Of a stretch of 6,386 nucleotides of DNA, positions 5,391-6,386 are shown in pieces. Source of the DNA: Bacteroidales bacterium UBA1176 (GTDB taxonomy: Bacteria > Bacteroidota > Bacteroidia > Bacteroidales > WCHB1-69). A model generated the notes under the pieces. It ran no database searches. It had not been told where the DNA came from and was given only the letters and a program-made list of their open reading frames with translations. The position numbers were made by a program, and so were the translations under genes. The stretch is taken from positions 1 through 6,386 of the forward strand of contig DBYW01000056.1 in the NCBI GenBank assembly GCA_002311645.1. The letters are read 5' to 3'. How positions within the stretch are numbered: the first letter of the stretch is position 1; each line of letters begins with the position of its first letter.

Positions 5391-6386
5391 TTATATGAAT
5401 CTGAACGAAGTTCTGCTGCGGTAAACTTCGCCCTGCCGAAGTGTGGCATTCGATTCCGGCCAGTGCTGGTTCGGCGAATCGGGGAATTTCTGTGTTTCGA
5501 GGCAGACGGCGGCCCGCTGCTGATAGACTACCCCACCCTTCCCGACGACCGTGCCGTCAAGGAAGTTGCCGGTATAGACCTGCATTCCCGGTTCGATGGT
5601 ATAGACCTCCATCGCGATGCCTGTGAGTGGGCTCTCCAATCGGGCGCACGGTCGGGCATCATCGCCGTTCGTGTTCAGTACCCAGTTGTGGTCGTAGCCG
5701 TGCCCGATGTGCAGCTGCTCGAAATCGGCGGCGATGTCCCGTCCAATCGGCTTGGGTTGCCGGAAATCCATCGGCGTGCCATCCACGGATGCCAACTCGC
5801 CCGTGGGGATAAATGTCTCGCCAATAGGCGTGTAGCGGTCGGCATCGATGGTCAGCAGATGGTTGAGGATGTCGGTGGAGGCGTCCCCGTTGAGGTTGAA
5901 GTAGCTGTGGTTCGTCAGGTTGATGACCGTCGGCTCGTCCGTAACCGCCTCATACTGAATATCCAGCGCATTGTCGTCCGTCAGCATGTAGGTGACGCGG
6001 GCGCACACATTGCCAGGGAACCCGCTGTCGCCGTCCTCGCTGACCAAGCTCAGCACGAGCCGGTTGTCGCCCACTTCCTCAACATTGAAGATGCGGTACT
6101 GCCAGCCGTCCGGACCGCCGTGCAAGCAGTTCTTGCCGTCGTTTTGCGGCAGCTGGTACGTTTTCCCGTCAATCGTTATCTGACCGTTATTCAGCCGGTT
6201 GGCGTACCGTCCGATGACCGCTCCGAAGTCGGAACGGTGGTTTTCGGGGAGGTAATCTTCCACGTTTTCAAAACCGAGCACGACATCGCGCAGGATACCA
6301 TTTCTGTCGGGCACGAACAATGAAACGACGCGCCCGCCGAGGTTAGTGATGGTCGCCCGGAGGCCGTGGGCGTTTTTCAGTGTGAA
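5391..6386 (-). CDS. galM: Aldose 1-epimerase (galactose mutarotase), N-terminus beyond the window
   Basis: The frame is open to the window edge and starts mid-protein (FTLKNAHGL...), so 331 residues of the C-terminal part are present. The enzyme interconverts beta- and alpha-D-galactose and supplies GalK with its alpha anomer. In fragment numbering the motifs are GRYANRL (59-65), the catalytic HGG (89-91), His160 in NLTNHSYFNL as general acid, Asp232 in HGYDHNW, and Glu297 in AVCLETQKFPDSPNQ as general base. Family length is about 340-380 residues, so only some 15-50 are missing, perhaps including a signal sequence as in many Bacteroidota homologues. The TTG at 6318-6320 encodes an internal leucine, since family sequence (ITNLGGRVVSLFVPDRNG) continues upstream of it. 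It heads the gal cluster seen here, with the lipoprotein gene 70 bp downstream. Confidence 0.95.
   Translation of the reverse strand, partial: FTLKNAHGLRATITNLGGRVVSLFVPDRNGILRDVVLGFENVEDYLPENHRSDFGAVIGRYANRLNNGQITIDGKTYQLPQNDGKNCLHGGPDGWQYRIFNVEEVGDNRLVLSLVSEDGDSGFPGNVCARVTYMLTDDNALDIQYEAVTDEPTVINLTNHSYFNLNGDASTDILNHLLTIDADRYTPIGETFIPTGELASVDGTPMDFRQPKPIGRDIAADFEQLHIGHGYDHNWVLNTNGDDARPCARLESPLTGIAMEVYTIEPGMQVYTGNFLDGTVVGKGGVVYQQRAAVCLETQKFPDSPNQHWPESNATLRQGEVYRSRTSFRFI

Noticed and set aside
5321..5449. Longer lipoprotein start at 5449
   Set aside because: It would add 43 residues before the signal peptide and overlap galM; the ATG at 5320 gives a standard lipoprotein signal.
5463..6323. 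Long plus-strand open frame (286 codons) opposite galM
   Set aside because: galM on the minus strand has all its catalytic motifs; the antisense frame is a by-product of its GC-rich codons.
1..6386. tRNA, rRNA, CRISPR array, insertion sequence or transposase
   Set aside because: No cloverleaf, rRNA segment, regularly spaced repeats or transposase motif was seen.

Overview
The window looks like a T9SS-positive member of the Bacteroidales (Bacteroidota). Four things point that way: a protein with a Por secretion C-terminal tail, a lipoprotein with a Bacteroidota-style signal, AT-rich Shine-Dalgarno-free leaders, and three copies of the Bacteroidota -7 promoter box in the exact form TATTTTTG. 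Genes are moderately GC-rich and intergenic DNA is AT-rich. No species can be named from the sequence alone.

Layout. Positions 1-166 are a non-coding, palindrome-rich stretch cut by the window edge, probably one copy of an interspersed repeat. Positions 221-841 (minus) encode a flavin reductase domain fused to a C-terminal rubredoxin (Hrb-type). Its promoter is divergent from the next unit. Positions 842-1427 have no gene but are dense in regulation: two divergent promoters, a cobalamin (B12) riboswitch on the plus strand at about 1053-1250, and a 178-nt leader holding a terminator-like hairpin and a 14-bp tandem repeat. Positions 1428-3146 (plus) encode a 572-residue secreted protein with a signal peptide, three divergent copies of an unrecognised domain, a proline-rich linker and a T9SS type A sorting domain. 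A convergent gap (3147-3310) follows. Then a minus-strand gal cluster reads galM (5' end off the window), a small lipoprotein and galK.

How the parts work together. GalM interconverts galactose anomers and GalK phosphorylates alpha-D-galactose, the first two steps of galactose entry into the Leloir pathway. The lipoprotein between them ends directly against the galK start codon, so those two are very likely cotranscribed. It may also have its own promoter inside the galM 3' end.

Most interesting unit. The B12 riboswitch stands in front of a lone T9SS-exported repeat protein rather than a recognisable btuB transporter or cobalamin synthesis gene. The best inference is that this protein is made when B12 is scarce and acts outside the cell in corrinoid capture or a related task, with the three repeats as candidate ligand-binding modules. 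That function is inferred from the riboswitch and the export signals; no cobalamin-binding residue is recognised in the protein.
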